A stretch of DNA of 64,000 nucleotides from Mycobacterium sp. DL (GCF_039729195.1 NZ_CP155796.1:1426001-1490000), one strand, 5' to 3'; shown: positions 1-10,857, numbered from the stretch's first letter. Numbers and translations: made by a program. The notes: a model not told the origin generated them from the sequence alone.

Positions 1-345
1 AACAGCATCCATGTCGACGGCGCGCTCGAGGACCTCCAACACTCCGAGGTCGACGCCCGATGCCCGGGAGTCCGCTGTCTCCAAAACGATTCGCACCTTG
101 TAGGCCGGCGCTCGAACCCGGCCGATGATCCACGCCCCGTCCATCTTCAGATGTGAGTGGATGCTCGCCGCTCCCACTCGGATGAACAGATGCTTGCCCC
201 GGCTGAGCACTTCGTCGACCTTTTGCCCGGCCAGGTTCACCGCGGCGTACCGCGGCACCCGGACATCACAGCGCGTCAGCTCCTTGCCTTCCAGCGCCTC
301 CCGCAGTTTGGTGGCCGTGCGGAACACGGTGTCGCCTTCAGGCAT
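1..345 (-). CDS. nei2: Endonuclease VIII Nei2 (N-terminal part, runs off window)
   Basis: This is the first 115 codons of a Fpg/Nei-family DNA glycosylase, which removes oxidised bases from DNA and nicks the abasic site. The product opens with MPEGDTVFR; Pro2 and Glu3 are the catalytic residues of the Nei family, and 'SRGKHLF' follows as in the family. The rest of the gene lies beyond base 1. Its ATG overlaps the lhr stop as TGATG, so the two genes are translationally coupled. The lhr-nei2 pairing matches M. tuberculosis Rv3296-Rv3297. Which oxidised bases it prefers cannot be read here. Confidence 0.9.
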   Translation of the reverse strand, partial: MPEGDTVFRTATKLREALEGKELTRCDVRVPRYAAVNLAGQKVDEVLSRGKHLFIRVGAASIHSHLKMDGAWIIGRVRAPAYKVRIVLETADSRASGVDLGVLEVLERAVDMDAV

Positions 346-3300
346 CAGCGCAGCCGCAGCCCGCGCGGCGTCTTGGCGAACCCGGCCTGCGTCAATGACG
401 CCGACACCACCGAATCGCGTGCCTCGAGCACCGGCACACCGTCAACCCTCTCCACCAGCAGCGCCGGAACCCTTTGTCGCGTGACCAATTCGGCCAGCGC
501 CGCCGCGGCCGCATTGGAGGTTTCGGCGTCGGTGGTGAAACTCAGCAGCGAACGCCCACCGCGTTCGACGAACCAGGCCAATTCGCCGTCGACCAGCACC
601 ACCAATGCCCCGGCTTTGCGACCGGGCCGATGGGCGGTGTCGGCGTCTGCGCCGCGCGCCGGCCACGGCAGGGCCGCCCCGAACGGGTTCGCCGGATCAG
701 TCGCCGCCAGGGCGATGGTCCGCAGGGCGCCCTGCTTGTCGTCGATGCTGTCCGCGTGGGTGCGCAATCGGTCGACGGTGCTGGCGGTCGCGAACTGCGC
801 ACCGCCGAGCGACTCGACGAAATAGCCACGCTGGCACCGACCCGCATCCTCCAACGCGGTCAACACCTTGTACATCGAGGCGAACCCACCAGGGATGTTC
901 TCGGTGGCTACCGCTCCTTTGGTGAGTACGCCGTGACGGGCGAGCAGTTGGTCGGCCTGGTAGTGCGCCCGCACGGTGGTGTCCGTCTCGGCGACGGGAA
1001 GCGCCGACCACCTCCCCGCCACCGTGGGGTCGGAATCGCGATGGGCGCCGGAGCTGATGCTGTATCGACTCAGCCGCGGCGCCCGACGATGCCGGTGCGA
1101 CGGTGTGGCCGGCCGCCGCGCACCCGAGCCCCTGGTTCCGGACAGCAGGGCGCGCACCGGGGCGAACGTGTCGCCGCCGACATGACCTGACCAGATCAGC
1201 TGCCACAGAGCTTCTTTCAGCGATTCGGTGCTGGCGCCGTCGACCGAGAGCTGCCGGAAGAAGTACGCGCCGCCGCTGCCGAGGGCGGCCAGCACACCCC
1301 CGTGGACGTCGGTGAGCTCGATGTCGGCGGGCGGCGCCAACGACAGCGCCGCGGTGTCGGCGGGGTGGAACGCGACCCAGCCGTCGGCCGACGACAGCGC
1401 GCCGACGCCGGACCACACCACGTCACCGGAGGCGAGCAGTTCGTCGAGCATGCCCGGCTGATAGTCGCGCACCCGCTGGCCGAAGATCAGTGGCTCCACC
1501 GCCGAGGCGGGCATCGGCACCCCGGCGAGCTGGTCGATCACGGCGGCCAGCCCGTCGACCCCCGACACCGCGTCACCACCGAGTTGCTGCCACGCGGGCA
1601 GGAAGCGGCCCAGCGCAGCGGTGCTCACCGGCTCGATCTGTGCACGCAACGCAGCCAGCGAGCGGCGACGCAGAATCCGCAGCACCTCGGAGTCACACCA
1701 CTGGTCCACGCTGCCGGAATCAGTGGGCGCATCGATGAACTCGCCGCGCATCAGTTTGCCGTCGGCCGCCAGTCGTCCGAGGACATCACCGGCCACCCGC
1801 AGTCCCAGGCCGAACCGGGTGGCCGCCTCGACCGTGGTGAACGGCCCGCGGGTGCGGGCATAGCGTGACAGCAGCTCACCCAGCGGGTCGACGATCGGCT
1901 CGAGGAACGCCATCGGCACGCCCACCGGGACCGCGACGCCCACGCCGTCGCGCAGCCGTCCGATGTCCTCGACCGCCGCCCACCAACTCTTGCCGGCGTA
2001 GGACACGGTGACTGCCCGCTTGGCCGTCAGCAGGCCCTCCAGCCAGCCGCCGACGTCGGTCTGCGTGCATCGCTGCGCGATCTCGTCGCTGGTCAACGGC
2101 CCCAGCATCCGCAACAGGTCCGCCACGCCCTCGGCGTCACGGGCGAAGCGTTCCTCGGTCAGGTGTTGCAACTGCCGGTGGGTCGAGGTGACGACATCGG
2201 CGTCGAGGAGTTCGCGCAGTTCCACCCGGCCCAGCAGTTCGGCCAGCAGCGTGGGGTCCAACGCCAGGGCGGCGGCGCGGCGTTCGGCAAGGGGGCTGTC
2301 GCCCTCGTACATGAATGCCCCGACGTAGCCGAACAGCAGCGATGCGGCGAAAGGCGACGGTGTCTGCGTCTCGACCTCGAGCAGTCGCACCCGCCGCTGA
2401 GCGACGCGCCCCATCAGCGCGATCAGCGTCGGCACGTCGTAGACGTCCTGCAGGCATTCGCGCACCGCCTCGAGCACGATCGGGAAGTCGGGGTATCCGC
2501 GGGCGACGTCGAGCAGTTGCGCCGCACGCTGGCGCTGATGCCACAGCGGTGAGCGCTTGCCGGGGTGGCGGCGCGGCAGCAGCAGCGCCCTGGCGGCACA
2601 CTCCCGGAATCGGGAGGCGAACAGCGCCGACCCGCTCACCTCGGTGGTGACCAGCGGTTCGATCTCGTCGGGGTCGAACACGAAGATGTCGGCGCCGGGG
2701 GCGGTGTCGTCGGTGTCGGGCAATCGGACGATGATGCCGTCATCGGAGGCTGTGGGCTTCTCGTCGATGCCGTACCGCTCGTAGAGTCGCTTGCCGACCG
2801 CGAGCGCCAGCGGACCGTGTACACGTAACCCGTAGGGGGAGTGCAGGATCACCCGCCAGTCGCCGAGCTCGTCGCGGAAACGTTCCACCACCAGGGTCGT
2901 GTCCGACGGTACGGCCGAGGTCGCGGTCCGCTGCTCGTCGATCAGCTGCCACAGGTTGTCGATGGCAAAAGCGTCGAAACCGACCTGCTGGCAACGAGTC
3001 TCGAACGCGCCGCGATCGAGCCGGGCCAGCTCCCCGGTGAACGCGCCGATCGCCGCCCCCAGTTCGGCGGGTCGGCCGACCCCGTCGCCGCGCCAGAACG
3101 GCAGCCGTGCCGGTTCGCCGGGCGCGGGGATGACCAGCACCCGGTCGTGGGTGATCTCGGTGATCCGCCAGCTCGTCGCACCCAGCGAGATGACGTCACC
3201 CGGGCGGGATTCGTAGACCATCTCCTCGTCGAGTTCACCGACCCGCGAGGGCTTTTCGGAGTCGGCGCTGGACGCGAGGTAGACGGTGAACAGTCCGCGG

Positions 3301-4880
3301 TCGGGAATCGCGCCGCCGGAGGTGACCGCCAGCCGTTGCGCACCGGGACGCGCGGTCAGGGTGCCGGAGTCGCGATCGTAGACGATGCGGGGGCGCAACT
3401 CGGCGAACTCCGTCGACGGGTACTTGCCCGACAGCAGATCCAGTGTCGCCTCGTACGCACTGCGCGGCAGGGTCGCGAACGGCGCGCTGCGTCGCACTGT
3501 GTCGAACCACTGGTCGGCGTTGATCGGTTCCAGCGCGCACGCCGCGACGGTGTGCTGCGCGAGCACGTCGAGAGGATTCGCCGGTACCCGCATGGTCTCG
3601 ATCTGGCCGGCCAGCATCCGCTGCACGCTGACGGCGCAGCCGATCAGATCGGTGCGGTGCTTGGGCAGCAGCACACCCTGGCTGATCTCGCCGACCTGGT
3701 GCCCTGCCCGGCCGACCCGCTGAAGTCCGCTGGCGACCGAGGGCGGTGTTTCCACCTGGATCACCAGATCGACTGAGCCCATGTCGATTCCGAGCTCAAG
3801 GCTGGACGTCGCGACCACTGCTTTGAGACGCCCGGTCTTCAGCGCGTCCTCGACCTCGGCGCGGGATTCCTTGCTGACCGAGCCGTGGTGGGCCCGCGCC
3901 AGGATCGGCTCGGCGCCGAACGTCTGCCCGCTTCCCATCACGTGGGCGGGCGCGCCGCCGGCCACCCCGGGGTTGGGCCCGCCGAGTTCGGTGCCGGTGC
4001 GTTCGGCGTGGATCTCGTTGAGCCGCGCGGTCAGTCGCTCGGCCAGCCGTCGCGAGTTGGTGAACACGATCGAGCTGTTGTGGGCCTCGATCAGGTCGAC
4101 GATGCGTTCCTCGACGTCGGGCCAGATGGAGTTGTTCTCCAGATTGGCCATGTCGGGAACCGGAACCTGCACGGTCAGGTCGAAGGTCTTCGCCGCCGGC
4201 GGCGCGACGACAGTGGTGGGCGCGGCGCCGGACAGGAATCTGGCCACCTCTTCGGGTGGGCGGACCGTCGCCGACAGACCGATCCGCTGGGCGGGCCGGT
4301 CCAGCAGCGCGTCGAGACGCTCCAGCGACAGTGCGAGGTGTGCGCCACGCTTGGTGGCCGCGACGGCGTGCACCTCGTCGACGATGACCGTTTGCACGTT
4401 GGCCAGCGTCTCCCGGGCCGCGGAGGTCAGCATCAGGAACAGCGACTCGGGGGTGGTGATCAGGATGTCGGGCGGTCTGGTGATCAGTTCGCGGCGCATT
4501 TTGGGCGTGGTGTCCCCGGAGCGCACGCCGACGCTGATGCTCGGCGGAGGTTGCCCGGTGCGTTCGGCGATGCGGGAGATTCCGGTCAGCGGGGTGCGCA
4601 GGTTGCGCTCCACGTCGACGGCCAACGCCTTGAGTGGCGAGACATAGAGCACCCGGGTGCTCTTCGTGTCGTCCTGTGTCTGCGCCAGGCGGTCGATCGC
4701 CCACAGGAACGCCGCCAGCGTCTTCCCGGACCCCGTCGGGGCGATGACCAGCGTGTTGTCGCCGTCGGCGATCGCATTCCAGGCCTGCGCCTGCGCCGCG
4801 GTGGGCTCGACGAACGTGCCCGAGAACCACTCACGCGTCAGCGGGCTGAAGCGTGACAACGGGTCGACGGAAGCGGGCAC
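345..4880 (-). CDS. lhr: ATP-dependent DNA helicase Lhr
   Basis: This is a 1511-residue superfamily 2 helicase of the Lhr (large helicase-related) family, a 3'-5' ssDNA translocase linked to DNA repair. Walker A APTGSGKT lies near residues 47-54, the Walker B box DEVH near 170, a RecA2 helicase domain covers roughly 250-430 with the motif VI-like [11 protein letters not shown], and the long C-terminal half carries the Lhr winged-helix and core extension. The length agrees with the mycobacterial enzyme (about 1500). The start is GTG at 4880; a nearby ATG (4886-4888) is out of frame. It is transcribed into nei2, which suggests a joint repair operon. Confidence 0.95.
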   Translation of the reverse strand: MPASVDPLSRFSPLTREWFSGTFVEPTAAQAQAWNAIADGDNTLVIAPTGSGKTLAAFLWAIDRLAQTQDDTKSTRVLYVSPLKALAVDVERNLRTPLTGISRIAERTGQPPPSISVGVRSGDTTPKMRRELITRPPDILITTPESLFLMLTSAARETLANVQTVIVDEVHAVAATKRGAHLALSLERLDALLDRPAQRIGLSATVRPPEEVARFLSGAAPTTVVAPPAAKTFDLTVQVPVPDMANLENNSIWPDVEERIVDLIEAHNSSIVFTNSRRLAERLTARLNEIHAERTGTELGGPNPGVAGGAPAHVMGSGQTFGAEPILARAHHGSVSKESRAEVEDALKTGRLKAVVATSSLELGIDMGSVDLVIQVETPPSVASGLQRVGRAGHQVGEISQGVLLPKHRTDLIGCAVSVQRMLAGQIETMRVPANPLDVLAQHTVAACALEPINADQWFDTVRRSAPFATLPRSAYEATLDLLSGKYPSTEFAELRPRIVYDRDSGTLTARPGAQRLAVTSGGAIPDRGLFTVYLASSADSEKPSRVGELDEEMVYESRPGDVISLGATSWRITEITHDRVLVIPAPGEPARLPFWRGDGVGRPAELGAAIGAFTGELARLDRGAFETRCQQVGFDAFAIDNLWQLIDEQRTATSAVPSDTTLVVERFRDELGDWRVILHSPYGLRVHGPLALAVGKRLYERYGIDEKPTASDDGIIVRLPDTDDTAPGADIFVFDPDEIEPLVTTEVSGSALFASRFRECAARALLLPRRHPGKRSPLWHQRQRAAQLLDVARGYPDFPIVLEAVRECLQDVYDVPTLIALMGRVAQRRVRLLEVETQTPSPFAASLLFGYVGAFMYEGDSPLAERRAAALALDPTLLAELLGRVELRELLDADVVTSTHRQLQHLTEERFARDAEGVADLLRMLGPLTSDEIAQRCTQTDVGGWLEGLLTAKRAVTVSYAGKSWWAAVEDIGRLRDGVGVAVPVGVPMAFLEPIVDPLGELLSRYARTRGPFTTVEAATRFGLGLRVAGDVLGRLAADGKLMRGEFIDAPTDSGSVDQWCDSEVLRILRRRSLAALRAQIEPVSTAALGRFLPAWQQLGGDAVSGVDGLAAVIDQLAGVPMPASAVEPLIFGQRVRDYQPGMLDELLASGDVVWSGVGALSSADGWVAFHPADTAALSLAPPADIELTDVHGGVLAALGSGGAYFFRQLSVDGASTESLKEALWQLIWSGHVGGDTFAPVRALLSGTRGSGARRPATPSHRHRRAPRLSRYSISSGAHRDSDPTVAGRWSALPVAETDTTVRAHYQADQLLARHGVLTKGAVATENIPGGFASMYKVLTALEDAGRCQRGYFVESLGGAQFATASTVDRLRTHADSIDDKQGALRTIALAATDPANPFGAALPWPARGADADTAHRPGRKAGALVVLVDGELAWFVERGGRSLLSFTTDAETSNAAAAALAELVTRQRVPALLVERVDGVPVLEARDSVVSASLTQAGFAKTPRGLRLR

Positions 4881-4993
4881 GTGTCCATGGTGCCCCCACC
4901 CACCGACACGCGGTCGGGAGCACCGGAGTTTGCGGGGCGCCCGCCGCTGCTCGAACTGGCACCTTTGTGCAGGTCAGGGCTTAAGATTCAGCT

Positions 4994-7192
4994 GTGGTGG
5001 CGGGGGACTGGCAGCCGGACATTCCGGCGGTCACAATCGGTCGACCGCGGATCGGCGGCGCTGTCACCGCCCGACCCGCGGTGCTGGATCGGCTGCAGAA
5101 GGCCGCCGGCGGCGACCTGGTGGTGATGACCGCGCCCGCCGGCTACGGGAAGACCGCCGCGGCAGCACTGTGGGACGACGCGGACGAGCGCCCGTTCGCC
5201 TGGGTGCGGCTCGATTACCTCGACGAGGACCCCGTCCACCTCCTGCTGCACATCGCCACCGCCGTCGTCGAGCTGCGCGGGGGCGACGACGGCGTGCTGC
5301 GCTATCTGCGCGGTCCCGGCCGTTGCCCGCTCACACACCTGGTGCCCGCCGTGGTCCAACTCCTCGCGACGAGCGGGCCGCTGGTTCTGGTGCTCGACGA
5401 GACCCACGAAGTGAACGCTCCCGACGCGGTGGGCGCGCTGCAGGTGTTGATCGACGCGGTTCCGTTGTCCACGACGGTGGCCCTTCTCGGGCGGTTCCAA
5501 CTGCCGCTGGATCTGGCGAGACGCCGACTGCAGCAGCGTGTCATCCAGATCGGTGTCGACGGACTGCGTTTCTCCAGCGACGAAGCCGCGGCTGTGCTCG
5601 CCTCGGTGGGCACACCGCTCGACCAGGCCACCGCCACTGCCGTCGTCGACCTGTGCGAGGGCTGGGCTGCAGGGTTGGTCCTGGTCGCCATGGCGCTGCG
5701 GGATGGTGTTCCGGTCGAATCCATCACCGGGAGAACAAGTGTGGTCGTCGACTACCTGGTCGAGGAGGTGCTGAAACGACTCGACCCCGACACCGTCACT
5801 TTCCTGCTCGAGTCGTCGGTGCTGGACCGGTTCTGCGCCGAGCAACTCGATGCGGTGCTCGAGCGTGACGACTCCGGTCAGATGCTGGAGTCGCTGTGGA
5901 GTTCCGGGAACATGTTCCTGATACCCCTTGATCAGCAACGGGTTTGGTTTCGCTACCACCGTCTGTTCGGAGATGTGCTCCGCAGCCGATTTCGGGTGAC
6001 GGCGCGTCGGCGGTTCCGGCACGTGGCATCTCGGGCGGCTGAACTGCTGGAGCGCTCCGGCGATATCGAAAGTGCTCTGCTCAAGGCGCTCGACGCCGAC
6101 GACCGGGCCCGCGCGGCGGCGTTGGTGAACCGAGAGGCTGTCCGGTTGGGTTTCGACGGTCGCGCGGGCGTCCTCGCCCGGCGGTTGGCGCTGCTGGACG
6201 CACGAACCTTCGCCGAGCACCCCGACGCGGCGGTGGCCCGCGCCTGGCTCGGTGTCACCACCGGCGACGCGGAGCTGATTCAGCGGTCGCTGATGCTCGC
6301 CCACCGCGCCGATACCGGACAGCCGCTGGCAGACGGCACCCCGTCGGTGAAAGTTGCTGCCGCGCTGATCAGTTCACTGATCGGGGTGAATGGGGTCAAT
6401 GACGTGATCCGCCACGCCGATGTGGTGCTGGCCGCCGGGGACCACCTGGTCAATCCGTGGTGGGGTGCGGCGACGGTGATGAAGGGAGCGGCCGAGTCCA
6501 TGCTGGGCAACGTCTCTCGCGCGCGCACCCTGCTCGAGTCCGCCCTGCCGGTCACCGACGACATCCCCGGTTTCCAGGCTGCCGCGTTGGCGCACTTGGC
6601 CCTGATGGATCTCGGTAGCGGCGATGACGAGGGCGCCGTCGCGACCAGCGACGCCGCTCGGACGATCGCTGACAAATACGATCTGTGTGACGTCGTCCCC
6701 ATGGTGGTGGTGTACGCCGTCAGTGCGGTCATGAGTGCCCGCGTCGGGGACAGCGCCGGTGCGCGGGAGTCGGTGAGCATCACCGAGAAACTGCTGGGCC
6801 GACTGGGACATCTGGCAGGGCGCACCGCTCTCATGGGTCACGGCTTGCTGGCGTGGACGGCCGCGGTGATCCAGGACCCCGAGCTGCTGAGCACGCACCT
6901 CGATGCCGCAGAACGGGCGCGCCGACGTGAACCCGATGCGGTGGCGCTGTTGCAGCGCGTGGACCGGGTCCGGGCCATGGCCGCAGGCGGAGCCCGCCCG
7001 TTGACCGCCGCTGAGCTGAGGTTGCTGCCGTACTTGGCGACCCACTTCTCGCTGCAGCGGATCGCCGACGAACTGGTGGTGGGCCGGGAGACCACCAAGA
7101 GTCAGGCGACCTCGATCTACCGAAAGCTCGGGGTGAAGTCCCGTGCGGAAGCTGTGTCCGAGGCGAGAAGGGTTGGCCTGCTGGCAGATTGA
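4994..7192 (+). CDS. LuxR-family regulator with N-terminal P-loop ATPase domain (MalT/LAL-like)
   Basis: The 732-residue protein has a Walker A motif APAGYGKT at about 47-54, a long middle region compatible with ATPase plus helical repeats, and a C-terminal LuxR helix-turn-helix over roughly the last 55 residues (with 'RIADELVVGRETTKSQ' and 'IYRKLGVKSRAEAV'). This layout is that of MalT-like large ATP-binding LuxR regulators, which bind ATP and an inducer and then activate promoters. It is divergent from lhr across a 113-bp gap and convergent with the DyP operon. The start is GTG; no strong ribosome-binding site was seen. The inducer and targets are unknown. Confidence 0.85.
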   Translation: MVAGDWQPDIPAVTIGRPRIGGAVTARPAVLDRLQKAAGGDLVVMTAPAGYGKTAAAALWDDADERPFAWVRLDYLDEDPVHLLLHIATAVVELRGGDDGVLRYLRGPGRCPLTHLVPAVVQLLATSGPLVLVLDETHEVNAPDAVGALQVLIDAVPLSTTVALLGRFQLPLDLARRRLQQRVIQIGVDGLRFSSDEAAAVLASVGTPLDQATATAVVDLCEGWAAGLVLVAMALRDGVPVESITGRTSVVVDYLVEEVLKRLDPDTVTFLLESSVLDRFCAEQLDAVLERDDSGQMLESLWSSGNMFLIPLDQQRVWFRYHRLFGDVLRSRFRVTARRRFRHVASRAAELLERSGDIESALLKALDADDRARAAALVNREAVRLGFDGRAGVLARRLALLDARTFAEHPDAAVARAWLGVTTGDAELIQRSLMLAHRADTGQPLADGTPSVKVAAALISSLIGVNGVNDVIRHADVVLAAGDHLVNPWWGAATVMKGAAESMLGNVSRARTLLESALPVTDDIPGFQAAALAHLALMDLGSGDDEGAVATSDAARTIADKYDLCDVVPMVVVYAVSAVMSARVGDSAGARESVSITEKLLGRLGHLAGRTALMGHGLLAWTAAVIQDPELLSTHLDAAERARRREPDAVALLQRVDRVRAMAAGGARPLTAAELRLLPYLATHFSLQRIADELVVGRETTKSQATSIYRKLGVKSRAEAVSEARRVGLLAD

Positions 7193-7198
7193 CCGGAT

Positions 7199-8212
7199 TC
7201 AGTGCCCGGTCATTCTCGCCAGATTCCGCCACAGATTGCGCAGGCTCTCGGTGCCGCCGAACAGCGTGGTGAAATGCGTGGAGTCGATGAGCAGGATGTC
7301 ACCGGCGCGATCGTCCTGGGGAGGCATCCAGATCAGCGCGTTGAACTCGCTGTTTCCTTCGGCGGTGAAAGGGTGTGGGCGGTGGGGGTCGACTCGTTGC
7401 CGGGCCAGAACCCGAAGAGCGTCGCTCTCGGGAGCGGTGAGCGCGTAGTGCGGAAGGTGTTGGTGGAAACTGAGTGTCGGCACACCATCGAGCAGCCTGA
7501 GGTCGTCGAGATCGCGGAAGGTGGTCAGCGGCGCAATGGCTGTGGTGCCGTCGACGACTGCCGGGCGAAGACCCCAGGTGTTGTGCACCGGAACGTCCAG
7601 GGCGCGCATGAGTGAGCGGGTGTACTGACTGAACCGCTGCTGCCGCGGCACCAGGCGGTCGCCGTGATGTTCGTACTCCATCTGCCGTTGGGCGAGGTCG
7701 TCGGTGAAGCCCACATCGTGGTGCGGTGCCAGCAGCAGGCAGGTGCCGTCGCGGCGCAACCATTGGCGGAGGGCGCCGATCTCGTCATCGGTCACCTCCA
7801 ACCCCGACGTCAGATGGTCGAGCCCGAACACCATCAGGGTGTCGGTGTCAGCCAGGATGCGTTCGTCGATCGGTTGCGGGTAGCCGGCCTGATCGACGCG
7901 TTGGAACACCGCGACGGAATGCCCGGTGACTTCCCCGGCGACGTCCTGGAACGACAACGTCGATCGGTGGAAGAGTTCCAGCGTCCCGGCGATGCCCTGC
8001 AGAAATCTGTCCGCTTCGAACTCGGGCTTCTCGTAGGCGGGGTAGACGACATTGCGGACCTCGGTCATGGTGGAGAAGCGATTCGCCATTGCCGCGGGAT
8101 CCCGCTGAGCCTCCCAGGGATAACTCCAGGTCCAGTAGATGCTGATCCGGCGTCGGCCGTTGTCGGGCCGGGCGACGTGATCCTGGTTGTAGGTACGTGG
8201 TGGGCGCGTCAT
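7199..8212 (-). CDS. Conserved hypothetical protein, last gene of DyP operon (GATase-like fold suspected)
   Basis: The 337-residue protein has no signal peptide or membrane segment. The stretch 'DTLMVFGLDHL' followed by a charged helix and 'CLLLAPHHDVG' recalls the beta-alpha-beta core of class I glutamine-amidotransferase-like (ThuA/DUF4350) domains, but no catalytic triad could be assigned. It starts 9 bases after the DyP peroxidase stop with an AGGGGAC ribosome-binding site, so it is the third gene of the operon. A role linked to the peroxidase, such as substrate handling, is inferred from position only. Confidence 0.75.
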   Translation of the reverse strand: MTRPPRTYNQDHVARPDNGRRRISIYWTWSYPWEAQRDPAAMANRFSTMTEVRNVVYPAYEKPEFEADRFLQGIAGTLELFHRSTLSFQDVAGEVTGHSVAVFQRVDQAGYPQPIDERILADTDTLMVFGLDHLTSGLEVTDDEIGALRQWLRRDGTCLLLAPHHDVGFTDDLAQRQMEYEHHGDRLVPRQQRFSQYTRSLMRALDVPVHNTWGLRPAVVDGTTAIAPLTTFRDLDDLRLLDGVPTLSFHQHLPHYALTAPESDALRVLARQRVDPHRPHPFTAEGNSEFNALIWMPPQDDRAGDILLIDSTHFTTLFGGTESLRNLWRNLARMTGH

Positions 8213-8221
8213 GGTCGTCCC

Positions 8222-9544
8222 CTAACTGCCGAGTGTCGCGAGGTAGCGCAGGCCGTTGACGCCCGGCAGGAAGAAGTACGCGCCGCCGCTGAGCGTGGTG
8301 AATGCGGGAATCCCTTTGTGCACCTTCCGGATCGGCCGTTTGGGCACGGTGAAATCGAGGGTGCCGTCCTGAGCCCCGCAGATCGGGTCGTGTTCATTGC
8401 CGAGTTCGTGAAAGGACTTGTCGTTGATCCAGACGTTCTGCGCGAACTCGAACTGGCGCACCAGGCTGGCGCAGATGATGAAAGCGGCGATGCCGCGGTC
8501 CACCCCGTCCTCGGGTGCCCCGTCGGGCAGCGCGGGGCCGTAGGTGGCGCCACGGCGGATCATCCGCCGCCTGTTCATGTTGTGGGCGGTGTCGCGAGGG
8601 TTGAGGCGACGGGCATGGGAACCGAGCGGGCAGGCGTAGCCGTGGGGGTCCATGTCCTTGTAGGTGAAGTCGTTGTTGCGCATGGGATCGGCGCCGAGTT
8701 CGGGGTCGTCGGCGTCGGGGGCGAGCACCAGGGGAGCGCCGCTGCGCCAGCGGCCCATGAACTTGGCGGCCAGCAGTTCCTGCTCCTCGGGAGTGTCCGC
8801 GTTCTCGGACAGATATTCGCGGAACAGTCCCACGTGCTCCTGCAGCCGGCGATAGGCCATGTAGCTGCCATTGCGCGAAAGTGCCTGTGGCTCGGGAAGG
8901 TTCTGCACGGGCCCGTCCTCGTCGGGGTAGCCGAGGATGAACTCGCCCGGCTCCAGCGCAGGACCCGACCCGGGCGTCGGCTCCTCACCTGAACCCTTCA
9001 TCACGGGCTGGGACAGCCGGTCGCGGAAACCGAAGTGGTCGTGGGCGTAGTTGAACGGTGGGTTGGCGTTCAGGTCGAGATGGGACAGGCTGCGGACGCC
9101 ATCGCAGCGAGCGACCAGTTTGTCGTGTTCGCCTATACAGCGTTGATGTTCGTCGTCATCCCGGGCGAACAGGATGGCGATGGCGTGCACGTCGTCACCG
9201 GCCAGTCCGCCCACCCAGTGTTGTGGTGCGCTGGTGCCGGTGTCACCGAGAATGTCGGCGCGCGCGGCCATTCCCTCCCGGAACTCGTCGGGAAACGTCG
9301 CCAGCGAATCTTCGGGAACACCCAGCGCACGCAGTCCAGTCCAGGTGAACGCCAGCGTGATCCAACGCCGGGAGTCGTCCATGGTCTCTGTCGCCTCAGC
9401 CGCGGACTGCACGGTGTCGAGCAGCCCGGTGAGCCAGGCGCGCCCGCCGTCGGCAGTGTCGAAGGTCAGGAACTCGTAGCGCCCCGTCATCGCGGGCGTC
9501 CTGGTCAGCAGGATGTGCTGGATGTCGTCGAGTTCGAGCGTCAC
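8222..9544 (-). CDS. DyP-type heme peroxidase
   Basis: The 440-residue protein belongs to the dye-decolorising peroxidase family, heme enzymes that use H2O2 to oxidise diverse substrates. It has the proximal heme-ligand region 'GSHARRLNPRD', the distal arginine region 'MIRRGATYGP', and a GXXDG-type box reading GFRDRLSQP, in which the catalytic Asp is kept but the last Gly is Arg. The length fits the longer DyP classes. There is no Tat or Sec signal, so it is probably cytoplasmic. GTG start with a GTGA overlap to the upstream gene, and a 9-base gap to the downstream one. Confidence 0.88.
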   Translation of the reverse strand: MTLELDDIQHILLTRTPAMTGRYEFLTFDTADGGRAWLTGLLDTVQSAAEATETMDDSRRWITLAFTWTGLRALGVPEDSLATFPDEFREGMAARADILGDTGTSAPQHWVGGLAGDDVHAIAILFARDDDEHQRCIGEHDKLVARCDGVRSLSHLDLNANPPFNYAHDHFGFRDRLSQPVMKGSGEEPTPGSGPALEPGEFILGYPDEDGPVQNLPEPQALSRNGSYMAYRRLQEHVGLFREYLSENADTPEEQELLAAKFMGRWRSGAPLVLAPDADDPELGADPMRNNDFTYKDMDPHGYACPLGSHARRLNPRDTAHNMNRRRMIRRGATYGPALPDGAPEDGVDRGIAAFIICASLVRQFEFAQNVWINDKSFHELGNEHDPICGAQDGTLDFTVPKRPIRKVHKGIPAFTTLSGGAYFFLPGVNGLRYLATLGS

Positions 9545-10098
9545 TGCATCTGGTCGAGCATGTCCGAGAACGCCGCCTTCAAGCGAAGGGCCTTCTTGAT
9601 CTCATCCGCTGTGACGTAGGGATACTCGCCGTACTCGAGGAAGCTCGGACACTGGTGGGCGCGGACGAACTCGATGAACGCCTCCGGGTTCGTCTTCCAA
9701 TCCTCGGGAAAGCCCTCCAGATTCGTGAAGACGGTGGTGATCCCGGTGGCGCTGAAGAGCCTGATGGCGTCCTCGGTGTACTTGTCGAAATCGGTGTCGA
9801 AGATGCCCATGTACTGGAAGTGCAGACCAGAACCGATGTCGAAGAGATTCCACCGCAAGTAGTGCAACTTGAGCGGCGCTAAAGCCTCGGGACTCGCTGC
9901 GATCGTTTCCTCGATCTGTTTGCCGTAGGCGCGCACGGCCTCTTCGCAGCCGTCCTTCACCTTGGCGATGATGGAGAAGCCGTAACAGGCCGGTGTCCGC
10001 GGGTAGGTGGGACCGTAGCGTCCCCTCTCGAGTTCGAAATAGCCCTCCGGCGGGATCGCCAGTGCCGCTGGTGTCTTCCACGAATCGTTGCCTGCCAT
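9541..10098 (-). CDS. Conserved hypothetical protein, first gene of DyP operon
   Basis: The 185-residue protein is soluble, with no signal sequence. The central stretch with 'LHYLRWNLFD' and 'FQYMGIFDTDFDKY' resembles the ferredoxin-like alpha/beta fold found in DyP peroxidases and heme-handling proteins, so it may be a non-catalytic partner of the peroxidase; this is inference. The start is ATG 10098, preceded by GGGGAG; a TTG 12 bases further upstream (10110) lies before that ribosome-binding site and was not chosen. It overlaps the peroxidase start by four bases, showing translational coupling. Confidence 0.8.
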   Translation of the reverse strand: MAGNDSWKTPAALAIPPEGYFELERGRYGPTYPRTPACYGFSIIAKVKDGCEEAVRAYGKQIEETIAASPEALAPLKLHYLRWNLFDIGSGLHFQYMGIFDTDFDKYTEDAIRLFSATGITTVFTNLEGFPEDWKTNPEAFIEFVRAHQCPSFLEYGEYPYVTADEIKKALRLKAAFSDMLDQMQ

Positions 10099-10323
10099 GG
10101 CGCTCCCCAAAGTCGGTGTGATGGCACGCTACGGCCGCGAAGTGGTCGCAGTCGACCCCCAGAACGGGGGAATGAGGATGTTCGGCCGCGGACTTGCGAG
10201 TAGCGTGCTGGCACTCGTGGCTCGCGGGAAGGTGACAGCGGCATGTCGGGAATGGGCACATTGGCACTGGGTGCCTTACCGGTACTCGGTGGCTCGCTGC
10301 TGGCTCTGTTGGGAGGAGAAGCA

Positions 10324-10701
10324 ATGGGTGGTTTGGGTTTTCGCAGTGGCATCAGAGAAGATTTCGAGCTCCTCGAGTTGCTTCCCGACGAGGAGGAGGC
10401 GCGAAAGGCTGCGCTGCGTCAGAGCATCATGGATCGGATCGACGATCTCATCGAGGCCAGCGCCAAGCGAAGGCAACTGCGCGCTGCGGTGTACACCCAC
10501 GCCACCGGCTGGCGCGACATCGTGATGTTCCTGAACACGGTCTTGTTCACCATCGTCTGGTGGAACGTCGACCACGCCCGGAATGTGTGGCTGCCGTTGT
10601 TTGTGGTGCTGGTGCTGGCGATGGTTGTCGCAGCGATGTTTGCGTTTCGCAGTGTGATGTCGCCTCTACGCCGCGCGCGTGCCCGCGTGGGAAAGCGGTG
10701 A
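10324..10701 (+). CDS. Small two-helix membrane protein
   Basis: The 125-residue product has a charged N-terminal half ('DFELLELLPDEEEARKAALRQ') followed by two hydrophobic helices near residues 75-87 and 93-113 and a basic tail, suggesting a cytoplasmic helix anchored in the membrane. ATG 10324 follows GGGAGGAG at ideal spacing. An in-frame ATG at 10243 would add 27 residues with another hydrophobic stretch but has a weak ribosome-binding site. The gene is divergent from the DyP operon. Function unknown. Confidence 0.7.
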   Translation: MGGLGFRSGIREDFELLELLPDEEEARKAALRQSIMDRIDDLIEASAKRRQLRAAVYTHATGWRDIVMFLNTVLFTIVWWNVDHARNVWLPLFVVLVLAMVVAAMFAFRSVMSPLRRARARVGKR

Positions 10702-10835
10702 CGTGACGTGACGCCTGGGGCGACCACGCCGGCCCGACTCTAAGGGAAGCCGGACCGGGCGGTTGCCCCAGGCAACTCGCAGAGTACCGACAGTGAAGGC
10801 CCTAGGTGAAGGCATTTCCTGGCGGCTTCGTCAAT

Positions 10836-10857
10836 TTCACCCGTTGTGGGGGATGTG
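10836..10857 (+). promoter_or_regulatory. 22-bp element upstream of first Cys-rich gene (copy 1)
   Basis: The bases containing CACCCGTTGTGGGGGATGTG recur without a mismatch at 11619-11640. Both copies precede a gene for a small secreted Cys-rich protein, by 102 and 99 bases. A TAGGCT/TACGCT hexamer lies 18-19 bases after the GATGTG end of each copy, so the element could be a promoter -35 region or an activator site. The surrounding 258-bp gap (10702-10959) holds nothing else recognised. Confidence 0.5.

Noticed and set aside
2841..4856. Several long plus-strand frames opposite lhr
   Set aside because: Composition is typical of antisense shadows in high-GC DNA, and lhr covers the whole region with conserved motifs.
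10243..10323. Longer N-terminus for the 10324 membrane protein
   Set aside because: ATG 10324 has a strong GGGAGGAG site, while ATG 10243 has a weak one; the extension could still be real but is not favoured.
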